Below, piece by piece: positions 18,203 through 27,068 of a DNA stretch of 64,000 nt. Below the pieces are notes generated by a model, which was given only the letters and a program-made list of their open reading frames with translations, did not search any database and was not told the DNA's origin. Origin of the DNA: Rhodospirillales bacterium (GTDB taxonomy: Bacteria; Pseudomonadota; Alphaproteobacteria; Rhodospirillales; Casp-alpha2); the NCBI GenBank assembly GCA_021775095.1, contig JAJFII010000103.1, forward strand, positions 62,001 through 126,000. The letters run 5' to 3'. The stretch's first letter is position 1, and every line of letters starts with the position of its first letter. A program made the position numbers and the translations under genes.

Positions 18203-18267
18203 TTGTCTCGAATTCAATAGGCGACCGAAAAATAAACCATAAAATCCGCAATTGTGAGTCTGAAACA

Positions 18268-19182
18268 ATGACCATCACCCATGCCGACCGCGCACCCTAT
18301 TCGCCGATCCCCATACGGCCAAAGCTCGAGTTGCCAAACGGTGCACGGGTCGCCCTGTGGGTTGTTCCCAATATTGAACATTACGAATATCTGCCCCTGC
18401 CGTCTGCGGTTCGCGATCCCTGGCCGCGGACACCGCACCCGGATATCATTGGTTATGCAAGCAAGGATTACGGCAACCGGGTCGGGGTCTGGCGGTTATT
18501 TGAGGTCCTTGATAAACACCAAATCCGCGCCACCGTATCCCTCAGTTTAGCCAATTTTGTGCATTTTCCGGAAATCTTCAAATCCTGTGAAGAGCGCTCC
18601 TGGAGCATCATGAGCCACGGGATGTACAACACACGCTATCACTGGAAATTGACTGAAGATCAGGAACGCCAGGCAATTAAAGACTGCGTAGACCTGTATG
18701 GCGAGTTAACCGGCCGAATGCTGCCGGGATGGTTTTCACCGGCAGCGTCGAACACACTGATAACTCCCGACCTGGTGGCTGAAGCCGGCATCAAATATTA
18801 CTGTGACTGGTACCACGATGATCAGCCATTGCCCATGAAGGTTCGCTCTGGTCGATTGATCACCATCCCCTACACAATGGATATCAACGATTCGATCATC
18901 TACAAACAGCAGTTCGAAGGGGCAGAGTTTGCGCAAATGATCCGCGATGGCTTCGATACCTTGTACGCGGAGGGTGAAACAAGTGCACGGGTTATGTGCA
19001 TTGCGTTGCATCCCTATATGATGGGGCAGCCCCACCGGATTAAACATCTCGATAACGCCTTAGATTATGTTTTATCCCATGAACGTGTATGGGCCGCAAC
19101 AGGCGAGGAAATCGCCGATTGGTATTTGGAAAATGGCCGGGAGCACATGGCGTTTACCTTGGGCGCGGGGGCCGATGCATGA
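18268..19182 (+). CDS. PuuE-like polysaccharide deacetylase-family hydrolase (first of tandem pair)
   Basis: A protein of 304 residues, NodB-like, resembling PuuE-type allantoinase rather than chitin deacetylases. It has an N-terminal VALWVVPNIEHYEYLP in the first metal-site position, SIMSHGMYNTRYHW (HG motif), then GWFSPAASNTLITPDLVAEAG, and YCDWYHDDQPLPM. PuuE members hydrolyse cyclic ureides or amides without the classic TFDDG motif. No signal peptide is present, so the protein is cytosolic. It overlaps the next gene by 4 bp, and the paralogue likely forms the second half of a complex or a sequential step. It is divergent from phyH across the third GntR operator. Confidence 0.89.
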   Translation: MTITHADRAPYSPIPIRPKLELPNGARVALWVVPNIEHYEYLPLPSAVRDPWPRTPHPDIIGYASKDYGNRVGVWRLFEVLDKHQIRATVSLSLANFVHFPEIFKSCEERSWSIMSHGMYNTRYHWKLTEDQERQAIKDCVDLYGELTGRMLPGWFSPAASNTLITPDLVAEAGIKYYCDWYHDDQPLPMKVRSGRLITIPYTMDINDSIIYKQQFEGAEFAQMIRDGFDTLYAEGETSARVMCIALHPYMMGQPHRIKHLDNALDYVLSHERVWAATGEEIADWYLENGREHMAFTLGAGADA

Positions 19183-20084
19183 GCAAACCGGTGCCTGGCA
19201 TGGATCACAACCTATACCCGTATTCGGCGCTGCCTGAACGTCCTGATCTCAGGTGGCCGGGGGGTGAAAACCTGGCCTTTTGGGTCATGCTGCATCTCGA
19301 ATACTGGGAACTTGAACCGCCGGCCGGTGCCCACAAAGATCCTCGTTTTCAAGGTGCCTACGGGTCCTTCAACCCCGATTACATTGGTTTTACCCAACGG
19401 GAATACGGCAATCGGGTTGGTATTTTCCGTGTATTGCAACTGCTTGAGCGTTTTAAGCTTAAAGTTTGCGTGGCGGCAAATGCAGGCGCAATCGATCGTT
19501 ACCGATATTTGGTCGATGCCTGTTTGACCCGGGGTTACGAATTTGTCGCCCACGGTGAATATCAGAACCGAATGATAACCAGCAACTGGAGCGAACAGGA
19601 AGAACGGGCCGCAATTGAAAAAACCACGGCAACCCTTCAATCGGCGACCGGCGTCAGGCCCCGTGGCTGGTTAAGCCCGGACTGCGGAGAATCGACCCGC
19701 ACGCCGCAATTGATTGCAGAAGCCGGATACGATTACCTGCTTGATTGGCCCAACGATGATCAACCCTACATGATGACAACCCAACCCAATCTGGTTTCCA
19801 TCCCCAATCACCTGGAATGGGATGATGTGCAGGCTTTGTGGTTACGAAAAATCCCAAATCCTCGATATCCTGAGATCGTTGGCGAAGCATTTCGCGGACT
19901 CCATGAAGAAGGCGAAGCGTCAGGTCGATTGTTTGGCCTGTCGTTGCATCCCTGGGTCATCGGTCAGGCCCAACGGATAAAGTATCTGGAACAGGCGCTA
20001 TCAGACATCACAGAGATCGACAAAGTCTGGCAGACAACAACCGGAAAAATTGCCTCCTATTACCAACAGATTGCGAGGCCTTAA
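19179..20084 (+). CDS. PuuE-like polysaccharide deacetylase-family hydrolase (second of tandem pair)
   Basis: A protein of 301 residues from ATG 19179, whose ATGA overlaps the first copy's stop. It is a clear but divergent paralogue: it has NLAFWVMLHLEYWELEP in place of the first metal-site motif, EFVAHGEYQNRMITSNW, RGWLSPDCGESTRTPQLIAEAG and LDWPNDDQPYMM. The DW-xx-DDQP block is shared with the first copy. Strict coupling and different active-site surroundings suggest two non-redundant subunits or two consecutive hydrolases. Cytosolic, no signal peptide. Confidence 0.89.
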   Translation: MSKPVPGMDHNLYPYSALPERPDLRWPGGENLAFWVMLHLEYWELEPPAGAHKDPRFQGAYGSFNPDYIGFTQREYGNRVGIFRVLQLLERFKLKVCVAANAGAIDRYRYLVDACLTRGYEFVAHGEYQNRMITSNWSEQEERAAIEKTTATLQSATGVRPRGWLSPDCGESTRTPQLIAEAGYDYLLDWPNDDQPYMMTTQPNLVSIPNHLEWDDVQALWLRKIPNPRYPEIVGEAFRGLHEEGEASGRLFGLSLHPWVIGQAQRIKYLEQALSDITEIDKVWQTTTGKIASYYQQIARP

Positions 20085-20106
20085 CCGTGCTGAAAAAGAC
20101 GCGCAA

Positions 20107-21477
20107 ATGAGCTTTTATCTGGACCACGTTGCGGCGTTTGCGGCGTCCTGCACATTCGATGATTTACCGCATTCGGTTGTTGAACGGACAAAACTTGTCA
20201 TGGCAGATTGCATTGGTGCCATTGTCGGCGGTTCGGTCGAACCGGAAATGCAAACCCTGTCATCGCGATGGGCGGGCGGTACAGGTATCGGGCCCGCAAC
20301 GGTCATTGGCACCAACCGGAAAAGCGATCCGGCCAAGGCCGCCCTGTTGAACGGCACCGCCGGGACTTTTCTGGAAATGGACGAAGGCAATCAATTTTGC
20401 AAGGGTCACCCGGGGATGCATACTTTCCCCGCTGCCATGGCCTGGGCCCAGGATAATGTCGTTTCCGGCCGTGAAATGCTTACCGCAATTGCCGTTGGTT
20501 ACGAAGTCGGTGCGCGGGTCGGCATCGCAACCAATCTGCGCATGTCCATGCACCCGCACGGCACCTGGGGAACAATTTGTGCGGCGGTTGGCGTCGCCCG
20601 ACTGGCCAAGTTTGACGCCGGACAAATGAAACAAGTATTAAATGTCAGTTCCAATTTGAGCCTGGCGACAAGCCGCCGGACCATGCTGGAAGGGGGCACG
20701 GTGCGTAATCTGTTTACCGGCGTCAGCAATCAAATGGGCGTACTGGCCCATGATCTGGTAATGTCCGAATTTACCGGCGAACACGATGGTATCGGCAACG
20801 TCTTTGGTAAGGTCGTTTCAGACGAGTTCGATCCGACGGCAATGACCAAAAACCTCGGCACCCATTGGGAAATTGCCCGTAATTATTTTAAACTTCATTC
20901 CTGCTGCCGGTTCAATCATGCGGCGCTCGATGCTTTGGAGAAAATTGTCAATTCGAACGCGGGCACCCTGTTGATTTCAAAAATTGATAAAATAGACGTC
21001 GATACCTATTTTCTTGCCGCCGAGCTTGATGATCGCAACCCCAAAAATACCCTGGCCGGAAAATTCAGTGTCCCGTTCGCCATCGCCACGACCCTGGTCA
21101 ATGGCTCGAGCGATGTCGCCAGCTTTACCTGGGACGCGATTCGAAATAACACCATCCAATCGCTGGCGCAACGGGTATCAGTGCGGGATGACCCTGAGAT
21201 GTCGGCAAAATTGCCTGACCTGCGCCCGGCATCGGTAAAAATCATCATGAAAGACGGAACGGTTTTTACCGCCGATACGCAAACCAATCGGGGCGACTGG
21301 CGAGACCCTTATTCATCAGATGAATTGGCCGCGAAATACCACAGATTAACCGCCCGAGCCTGGCAGCCCGACTGCGCCGGGGAAATATACGACACCGTTA
21401 TCGGGCTCGAAGACCTGGCGTCGATCAAAATTCTTGGCGATAAAATGCATCGCGCAGGTTGCCATGAAACTGGTTGA
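20107..21477 (+). CDS. MmgE/PrpD-family protein
   Basis: A protein of 456 residues of the MmgE/PrpD family (2-methylcitrate dehydratase, cis-aconitate decarboxylase, and many uncharacterised relatives). It shows FDDLPHSVVERTKLVMADCIGA near the N-terminus, FLEMDEGNQFCKGHPGMHTFPAAMA around residue 95 and KLHSCCRFNHAALDALEKI in the middle, all matching the fold. The start at 20107 is chosen because it gives the family's normal N-terminus, though a weak ribosome site leaves upstream alternatives. It overlaps the next gene by 14 bp. Such enzymes dehydrate or isomerise a hydroxy-di/tricarboxylate. A role after ring opening is likely, substrate unknown. Confidence 0.9.
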   Translation: MSFYLDHVAAFAASCTFDDLPHSVVERTKLVMADCIGAIVGGSVEPEMQTLSSRWAGGTGIGPATVIGTNRKSDPAKAALLNGTAGTFLEMDEGNQFCKGHPGMHTFPAAMAWAQDNVVSGREMLTAIAVGYEVGARVGIATNLRMSMHPHGTWGTICAAVGVARLAKFDAGQMKQVLNVSSNLSLATSRRTMLEGGTVRNLFTGVSNQMGVLAHDLVMSEFTGEHDGIGNVFGKVVSDEFDPTAMTKNLGTHWEIARNYFKLHSCCRFNHAALDALEKIVNSNAGTLLISKIDKIDVDTYFLAAELDDRNPKNTLAGKFSVPFAIATTLVNGSSDVASFTWDAIRNNTIQSLAQRVSVRDDPEMSAKLPDLRPASVKIIMKDGTVFTADTQTNRGDWRDPYSSDELAAKYHRLTARAWQPDCAGEIYDTVIGLEDLASIKILGDKMHRAGCHETG

Positions 21478-21766
21478 TTGCGCCTGCATCATCCGCAGCA
21501 AAAACGCCGGGCCAACCCTGATAACCATAGATATCCTGTTCGATACGGGCGCGGATTTCGAAAAAGCCCGGAATTCACAGCGTTTGACCGAAGGTCACAT
21601 CGCAAAACGCTATGGTCTGTTAATTGATCAGGTCCGCATCATTGCCTATCCGCCGGCCCATGCCCTGAAAATTGTCATGGATCGCCTGATTGTCGCCGGA
21701 ACCCCCGGCGACCGGGATGTCTACGGTGCCCAGCAACACGGCCCCCTATTGGATATCGAGCTATGA
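21464..21766 (+). CDS. DUF4387 protein (small partner of AtuA/DUF1446)
   Basis: A protein of 100 residues starting at 21464, within the end of the MmgE gene, and ending with an ATGA overlap with the next gene. The N-terminal IIRSKNAGPTLITIDILFD and the late VMDRLIVAGTPGDRDVYGAQQHGPLL match the small DUF4387 family, which is almost always beside a DUF1446/AtuA protein and is probably its obligate small subunit. Biochemical role unknown. An earlier ATG at 21434 would give 10 more residues but no family homology. Confidence 0.86.
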   Translation: MKLVDCACIIRSKNAGPTLITIDILFDTGADFEKARNSQRLTEGHIAKRYGLLIDQVRIIAYPPAHALKIVMDRLIVAGTPGDRDVYGAQQHGPLLDIEL

Positions 21767-23172
21767 GCGCCATCGCAAGGCTGCGGTCTGAATTCGTCGC
21801 AGCGTCGCCGCAGCCTGAACTTCGCGTGCTGGCCGCGTCCGGGCAATTGGGGTATGGCATTCCTGAAGCGGCTTTCCTGAGTGGCCTTGAACGCAAACCC
21901 CATGTAATCGCCGCCGATATGGGCTCAATTGATCCCGGCCCGGCCTATTTGGGCAGCGGGCAAATGGCATCAACGCCTGAAATGAGTCGTCGGGACCTTG
22001 ACATGGTGCTGACGGCGGCCCGGCAATTGGACGTGCCTTTGCTCATCGGCAGCGCCGGGACGGCGGGCACCAATGGTCAACTGGATGGGGTTCTTGAACT
22101 GGTGCGCCGTATTGCAAAACAACAAAACCTGCATTTCAAACTGGCATCGATCGAAGCCGATATGCCCCGCGCACGGATTAACCGGGCCGTCGAATCCGGT
22201 GAGACGAAACCGATTGGCGCGATCGCGCCGTTAACCTCAGATGCCGTATCCGCATCCTCTCACATTGTCGGACAAATGGGTACGGAGGCTTTTCTGCGGG
22301 CCCTTGACCTTGATGCCGATGTGATCATTGCTGGTCGGGCCTGTGATACGGCACCGTTTGCTGCGGTCCCGATTTTTTTGGGTTTTCCCATTGGTCCGGC
22401 CTTGCATATGGCAAAGATTATCGAGTGTTCATCCTTGTGCTGTGTCCCGGGCGGGCGTGATGCCATGCTCGGGACTCTTGATGAAACCGGTTTCACACTC
22501 GAAAGCATGAACCCGGACCGCCGGGCAACGCCCCGATCCGTCGCGGCGCACAGCCTTTATGAACAGGCCGATCCCTTTTGTGTCGCCGAGCCGGATGGGG
22601 TTTTACATCTGGACGCCGCTCACTATGGGGCCGTTGATGACCGCCGGGTTTATGTGCAAGGGGCCCGTTGGGTTGAAGCGCAACGTAAAAGTGTCAAAAT
22701 TGAAGGGGCGGAACGACTGGGTGAACGTGTGGTTTTGTTGGCGTCTGCGGCAGATGCCCGTTTCATTAAACGGATCGATGCCCTATTGATCGAGGTCGAA
22801 GATATTGCCCGTAGGCTTATACCACCAAAGCCGCAAACGCCCTATCAGGTCCATTTCAGACAATATGGCCTGGACGGCGTTGTCGATTGGCCAGAACCAC
22901 CTAGCGAACTCCCGCGCGAAATGTTTTTGCTGGGCGAATGCGTCGCCGAAAGCGCGGACGAAGCGCGAAACGTCCTGGCGGTCATCCGTCAACATTTGTT
23001 GCATTACGGATTTGACGGGCGTATTTCCACCGGTGGAAATTTGGCGTTCCCGCTAACGCCTGCTGAACTGGATGCGGGTACGGCCTATCGGTTTAATATT
23101 TATCATGTCATGCAGCTCGACGATGCCGCAGAATTCAAAACACTTTTTCCTGTCCGACTGGAAACCCTTTAA
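21763..23172 (+). CDS. DUF1446 / acyclic terpene utilisation AtuA-like protein
   Basis: A protein of 469 residues. It contains LGYGIPEAAFLSGLERKPHVIAADMGSIDPGPAYLGSG and the internal IIAGRACDTAPFAAVPIFLGFP characteristic of DUF1446 (AtuA N-terminal type). AtuA is linked to citronellol/acyclic terpene catabolism in Pseudomonas. Most members, such as this one in a MmgE/DUF4387 setting, are of unknown function and are seen in degradation operons. Only the DUF1446 part is present, consistent with length. It follows DUF4387 with a 4-bp overlap. The cytosolic role is inferred to be a hydratase-, lyase- or CoA-type step, but this is not established. Confidence 0.87.
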   Translation: MSAIARLRSEFVAASPQPELRVLAASGQLGYGIPEAAFLSGLERKPHVIAADMGSIDPGPAYLGSGQMASTPEMSRRDLDMVLTAARQLDVPLLIGSAGTAGTNGQLDGVLELVRRIAKQQNLHFKLASIEADMPRARINRAVESGETKPIGAIAPLTSDAVSASSHIVGQMGTEAFLRALDLDADVIIAGRACDTAPFAAVPIFLGFPIGPALHMAKIIECSSLCCVPGGRDAMLGTLDETGFTLESMNPDRRATPRSVAAHSLYEQADPFCVAEPDGVLHLDAAHYGAVDDRRVYVQGARWVEAQRKSVKIEGAERLGERVVLLASAADARFIKRIDALLIEVEDIARRLIPPKPQTPYQVHFRQYGLDGVVDWPEPPSELPREMFLLGECVAESADEARNVLAVIRQHLLHYGFDGRISTGGNLAFPLTPAELDAGTAYRFNIYHVMQLDDAAEFKTLFPVRLETL

Positions 23173-23185
23173 AGGAAACCTAATC

Positions 23186-23887
23186 ATGGTAAACAGCCAG
23201 ATTGATCAAAGCGATTATATTAAGGCCTTTATGGCCGAGCGGACTGTTGATTTCAGGCGCGCGGTTCTGGTCATTGTCGATATGCAATATGCGACCGGTC
23301 ATCCAAGCGGTGCGTTGGCGCGGCGCATGCGAGAAGAGGGATCGAACGTCGCCGCTTATCGGTTCGAGCGGATTGAAAAACAGGTCATTCCAAATATCCG
23401 ACGGTTGTTGGCCGGGTTCCGCAGGGGCACGGGTGAAGTCATCTATTTAACCGTCGGATCTGCCCGGGCAGATTGTTCGGATGCGCCACCGCACATGAAA
23501 AAACTCTTCCAATCCCTGAACAATTTCAGCGGCAGTCGGGACCACGAAATTATCGACGAACTGAAACCCGAGAACGGCGAAACCATCCTTAACAAAACCT
23601 CGATTGGTGCCTTCGCATCAACGGGTATGGATCATCTGTTACGCTCGCTCGGCAGGGATCAACTTTACATGACCGGCGTCTCCACCAATATGTGTGTCGA
23701 AACCACCGCCCGTGAAGCCGCCGACCGTGGTTATGCGGTAACCCTCGTCGAAGACGCCTGCGCGACAACACACCAGGACCTGCACAACGCAACCATCAAA
23801 AATTTTCAACGGTTGTTCGGTCGGGTATTAACCTCCGTTGACGTTGTTAACGAACTGCAGTTAGACGGGTTTGTTCATCCGCCCTAA
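23186..23887 (+). CDS. isochorismatase-family cysteine hydrolase (canonical triad)
   Basis: A protein of 233 residues, start at 23186 after AAAGGAAACC. The catalytic triad is visible: D32 in VIVDMQYA, K137 in LNKTSIGAF and C170 in GVSTNMCVETTAREA. The family includes N-carbamoylsarcosine amidohydrolase, biuret hydrolase, nicotinamidase and ureidoacrylate hydrolase. In a cyclic-amide pathway an N-carbamoyl or amide hydrolase fits well. It is the last gene of the rightward operon, 13 bp after the AtuA-like gene. Compare the Cys-less relative at 4014-4619. A weak hairpin follows. Confidence 0.92.
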   Translation: MVNSQIDQSDYIKAFMAERTVDFRRAVLVIVDMQYATGHPSGALARRMREEGSNVAAYRFERIEKQVIPNIRRLLAGFRRGTGEVIYLTVGSARADCSDAPPHMKKLFQSLNNFSGSRDHEIIDELKPENGETILNKTSIGAFASTGMDHLLRSLGRDQLYMTGVSTNMCVETTAREAADRGYAVTLVEDACATTHQDLHNATIKNFQRLFGRVLTSVDVVNELQLDGFVHPP

Positions 23888-24234
23888 AAAACCGGGCATT
23901 CAGTCGGGTGCCCCGATCGGCGGCTTTGTCGATCCTTCCGAGGCTTTGTGGACCCGGTGCTCCGCCGGTTCCGGGGCCGTACGGAGATCATTATCCGCCT
24001 GCCGGAGGCTCTACGACAATCAGATCAGAATCCGTGTCGACGACGGATGCACGGCTGTTTGGCAGGATTGGCCCATGCCCGTTGAATTTGCAACCGGGCC
24101 CGAGCAGGACCATATCCTGAACTGGCTCTATTTCTGTTCCCCAAGACCGGGTAAAAATGAGGATAAGTTAGGGGCGGGACAAATTATCTCCCATGTATAA
24201 GATATGTTTTTAGGTATCTGATTTAAGGGACGTC
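23888..24234. other. intergenic, 347 bp, no recognisable gene
   Basis: No credible gene. A reading frame of about 109 codons crosses it on the plus strand (23871-24200) without a ribosome site or any family resemblance. The last ~60 bp are AT-rich (ATGTATAAGATATG) and probably hold the promoter of the ABC transporter gene. Confidence 0.5.
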
Positions 24235-26685
24235 ATGGAACGCGGAATATTTCATTACATAATTAAGAACACCCTGCCGCAACAATTTGTGATATTCGCG
24301 TTGATTCTTGGGACGTTACCTATTTATTACGTCACCCTCGATCTTCCAAAACAAATCATCAATAAAGTGATCTCGGCCGCACCAGAGGTATTTCCGGCGC
24401 CACTAAGTTTTCTTGGCATTTCCTATGGGATGTTCTCCCAGATGCAGCTCCTTATTGTGCTGTGCGGGCTATTTCTCGGCTTTGTCAGTATCAACGGCGT
24501 TCTGAAATATGTCCTTAATGTCTATAAAGGACTGTTGGGCGAGAAGACCCTCCACCGGTTGCGTGGCGAATTGTTTTCAAAGATCCTGCGGTTTCCACGG
24601 GCGCATTTTAAGAGTCTTTCACACAGTGAACTGGTTTCCATTATTTCTGCGGAAGTGGAACCTTTGGGGGGATTTATCGGCGACGCCCTGTCCCAGCCGC
24701 TCTACCAGGGCGGATTATTGGCGACGGCGATCAGCTTCATTTTTATCCAGGATCCAATGATGGGGTTTGCGGTGATCGCGTTATATCCCATTCAAATTGC
24801 CATCGTCCCGCGCCTGCAAAAAAAGGTAAATGAGCTCGGTCGGCAACGCATTCATGAGGTTCGTAATCTTTCTGAAGGTGTGACCGAGGCGGTGAATATG
24901 GTTCAGGAAATCCAGTTGTCCGACGCTTTTGATATCGAATGCAATCGATTTGGGAAAAAACTCGATCGGATTCTAAACATTCGCCGGGAGATTTATCTTA
25001 AAAAGTTTTTTATTAAATTTCTCAATAATTTTATTGCGCAATTGACGCCATTATTTCTGTTTGCAATTGGTGGAACGCTTGTGCTGCGGGGTGAATTCAG
25101 CCTTGGTGGACTTGTTTCCATTCTCGCGGCCTATAAGGATATGTCTCCGCCATGGCGGGAGTTGATCGATTTTTATCAGCTGCAGCAAGACGCCAGAATA
25201 AAATATGAGCAAATTGTCGTTCGCTTCACGTCGTCAAAACCTGCTCCTTCTAATCACCGGACAAATGCACTGACACCCTGGTCTGCGGCGGATCCCTTTG
25301 TTGTTGCAGAAAACCTATCTGTTGGTGAGGACGGGCGGCAGCTGTTAAAAAACCTTTCCCTGCAAATGAACCAAGGCGACCATATTGCTGTCATTGGCCC
25401 AAATGGCAGCGGCAAAGGCCTCCTCTCCCAAGTGGTTGCGGGTCTTGTCGAGCCGGACGAAGGGGTTGTTCTGCTGAAAGGCGTGGCGCTCTCGAAAATG
25501 GGATCCTCTGAGAAGGCGGCCTTGATTTCCTATGTTGGCAACGAGCCTGCGTTTATCAATGGCAGCGTGCTTGAAAATTTGACATTTGGAATGAATGAGG
25601 AGCGGAGCGCAACGGTGCAAGGGGCCGTATTCGGCTCCGTTCGAGCAGTTTGTCTGGACGGAGACCTTGGTGAGTTGGGATTAAGGATGGTTGTCCCGCC
25701 CGGTTATGACCCTGGCATTGAAAAACGCATTCTTAAAGCCAGGTTTAAAGCGTGGGAACGTTATGCCGAGTTTTCTGGGAATCCTCTGGTTGAGCCCCTG
25801 CACCTTAAATCTTACAACACTCATGCGACCATAGGGGAAAATATAGCCTTTGGACGCATCCAGGGGGCCGTTTTTGATGACCGGAAACTCCTGGAAAACC
25901 GACAGTTTCGTAGAGCGATCGAGCGTACGGGGCTCGAACAACCGCTAACCGATATCGGTTACGATGCCGCGCTAATAGCGGTGCAATTGGATGATCAAGT
26001 CGATCGAAAAAATGACTTAATTGCAAACCTCAACGTCGCCCTTGACGATCTTCCACGAAGTCGATCCATTGTCGCCAGTTGCCCGCGAGAGAACATTAAA
26101 TCGCTGGCGCGACGCCACCGGAAATTTCTTTTGGCGTTATCGCTCAATATTATATCCGGGCAACAGGAAGGCGTAACCATCAGCGCCTCAGTCAAGCAAC
26201 GTATATTGGCGGCACGCGATATTTTTGTCTCCGAGTTGTCCAGGTCGACCAAAGCCGGTTTCACCCTATATGATTGGGAAAAATATCATCCGTCGCTGTC
26301 TATTCGAGAGAATATCCTGTTTGGCAAAATCATACAAAAGAACGTCCAAGCGGAGCGGGCTCTTGACGGACTTCTTAAAAAAGTGGTGGTTAAATGCGGC
26401 CTCACGGAGGACTTGAAATCGGTTGGCCTGAAATTTCGGATTGGCAACAATGGCGCGTTGTTATCGCACGGGCAAAAGCAAAAACTGGCTCTTGCCCGCG
26501 GACTGTTGGCGGAAAAAGAAATTTTGCTAATCAATGACGCGATTTCTGATTTCGGCAAATCCGTAAGGTCCAATTTAATTCGAAATGTCATCGATTACAG
26601 GAAAAATAAAAGTTTGTTCTGGGTATTAAGATATCCGGGTGATTCTGCTTTATTCCCGAAAGTAATTACGGTCAGGACCCCTTAA
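24235..26685 (+). CDS. ABC exporter-like protein with enlarged, degenerate ATPase domain; C-terminus formed by an inserted element
   Basis: A protein of 816 residues. Residues 1 to about 330 are an ABC exporter membrane domain with about six helices. The ATPase domain is enlarged (about 470 residues): the Walker A region is GPNGSGKG (about 388-395), with Gly where Ser/Thr binds the nucleotide-magnesium. The signature is LSHGQKQKLALARGL, and the Walker B region ILLINDAISDFG lacks the usual acidic pair. ENLTFG-, ENIAFG- and ENILFG-type Q-loop segments occur three times. Similar odd 800-900-residue ABC proteins are known in alphaproteobacteria (from memory), so this may be a real divergent family. 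The stop codon at 26683-26685 lies inside the left end of a mobile element, so the last residues VRTP come from it and the natural C-terminus is probably lost. Confidence 0.83.
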   Translation: MERGIFHYIIKNTLPQQFVIFALILGTLPIYYVTLDLPKQIINKVISAAPEVFPAPLSFLGISYGMFSQMQLLIVLCGLFLGFVSINGVLKYVLNVYKGLLGEKTLHRLRGELFSKILRFPRAHFKSLSHSELVSIISAEVEPLGGFIGDALSQPLYQGGLLATAISFIFIQDPMMGFAVIALYPIQIAIVPRLQKKVNELGRQRIHEVRNLSEGVTEAVNMVQEIQLSDAFDIECNRFGKKLDRILNIRREIYLKKFFIKFLNNFIAQLTPLFLFAIGGTLVLRGEFSLGGLVSILAAYKDMSPPWRELIDFYQLQQDARIKYEQIVVRFTSSKPAPSNHRTNALTPWSAADPFVVAENLSVGEDGRQLLKNLSLQMNQGDHIAVIGPNGSGKGLLSQVVAGLVEPDEGVVLLKGVALSKMGSSEKAALISYVGNEPAFINGSVLENLTFGMNEERSATVQGAVFGSVRAVCLDGDLGELGLRMVVPPGYDPGIEKRILKARFKAWERYAEFSGNPLVEPLHLKSYNTHATIGENIAFGRIQGAVFDDRKLLENRQFRRAIERTGLEQPLTDIGYDAALIAVQLDDQVDRKNDLIANLNVALDDLPRSRSIVASCPRENIKSLARRHRKFLLALSLNIISGQQEGVTISASVKQRILAARDIFVSELSRSTKAGFTLYDWEKYHPSLSIRENILFGKIIQKNVQAERALDGLLKKVVVKCGLTEDLKSVGLKFRIGNNGALLSHGQKQKLALARGLLAEKEILLINDAISDFGKSVRSNLIRNVIDYRKNKSLFWVLRYPGDSALFPKVITVRTP

Positions 26686-26933
26686 TTTCATGCAATTCTG
26701 TTTGTCCGTAAGCTTACGAATACAAGAAAACAAGCGCAAGGACATGCCAGACCTATTCGAGCCTTGTTTTCGCAGAAGGCGTGAGCTTACGGACAAACCC
26801 CTTGGGGCGGGGTGCTTTATCTCTCTGGCTTCGTTGAAAAAACTTGAAAACCATGAGGTTTCCTGCGCCTTTCCGCCTAACCGATAAGATAAATCACCTC
26901 CGCAGAATGGATGAAATTAATGGGTCCTGACCC
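26669..26933. mobile_element. MITE-like element, copy 1 (265 bp, TA-flanked)
   Basis: The 265-bp element is bounded by imperfect inverted repeats of about 23 bp (left GGTCAGGACCCCTTAATTTC, right GAAATTAATGGGTCCTGACC) and flanked by TA on both sides, the target-duplication pattern of IS630/Tc1-mariner-type elements. Inside, 15-bp arms at 26700-26714 and 26784-26798 and nested arms (GAAAACAAG/CTTGTTTTC) fold into a long hairpin. No transposase is present. The copy at 61327-61591 is the same length, in opposite orientation and differs at about 15 positions (about 94% identical by hand count). It carries the end of the ABC gene reading frame. Confidence 0.82.
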
Positions 26934-27068
26934 TAAATTGAAATAACTCCAACCAACAGAACGCCCCGTTCAGACGAGATGGCACTACTTCCTGAAAAAA
27001 GCTGCGATAGGTTCACGGGGTCAGCACAATATCGTACCGATTTTATGAACTGGCGTTTCAAAGGCTAA

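Noticed and set aside
23871-24200. 109-codon frame after the isochorismatase-family gene
   Set aside because: No ribosome site, overlaps the previous gene, no family resemblance; likely chance.
26690-26887. 65-codon frame inside the MITE, also open in the inverted copy
   Set aside because: Most base differences between copies change amino acids and the frame runs through hairpin arms; not under protein-level constraint.
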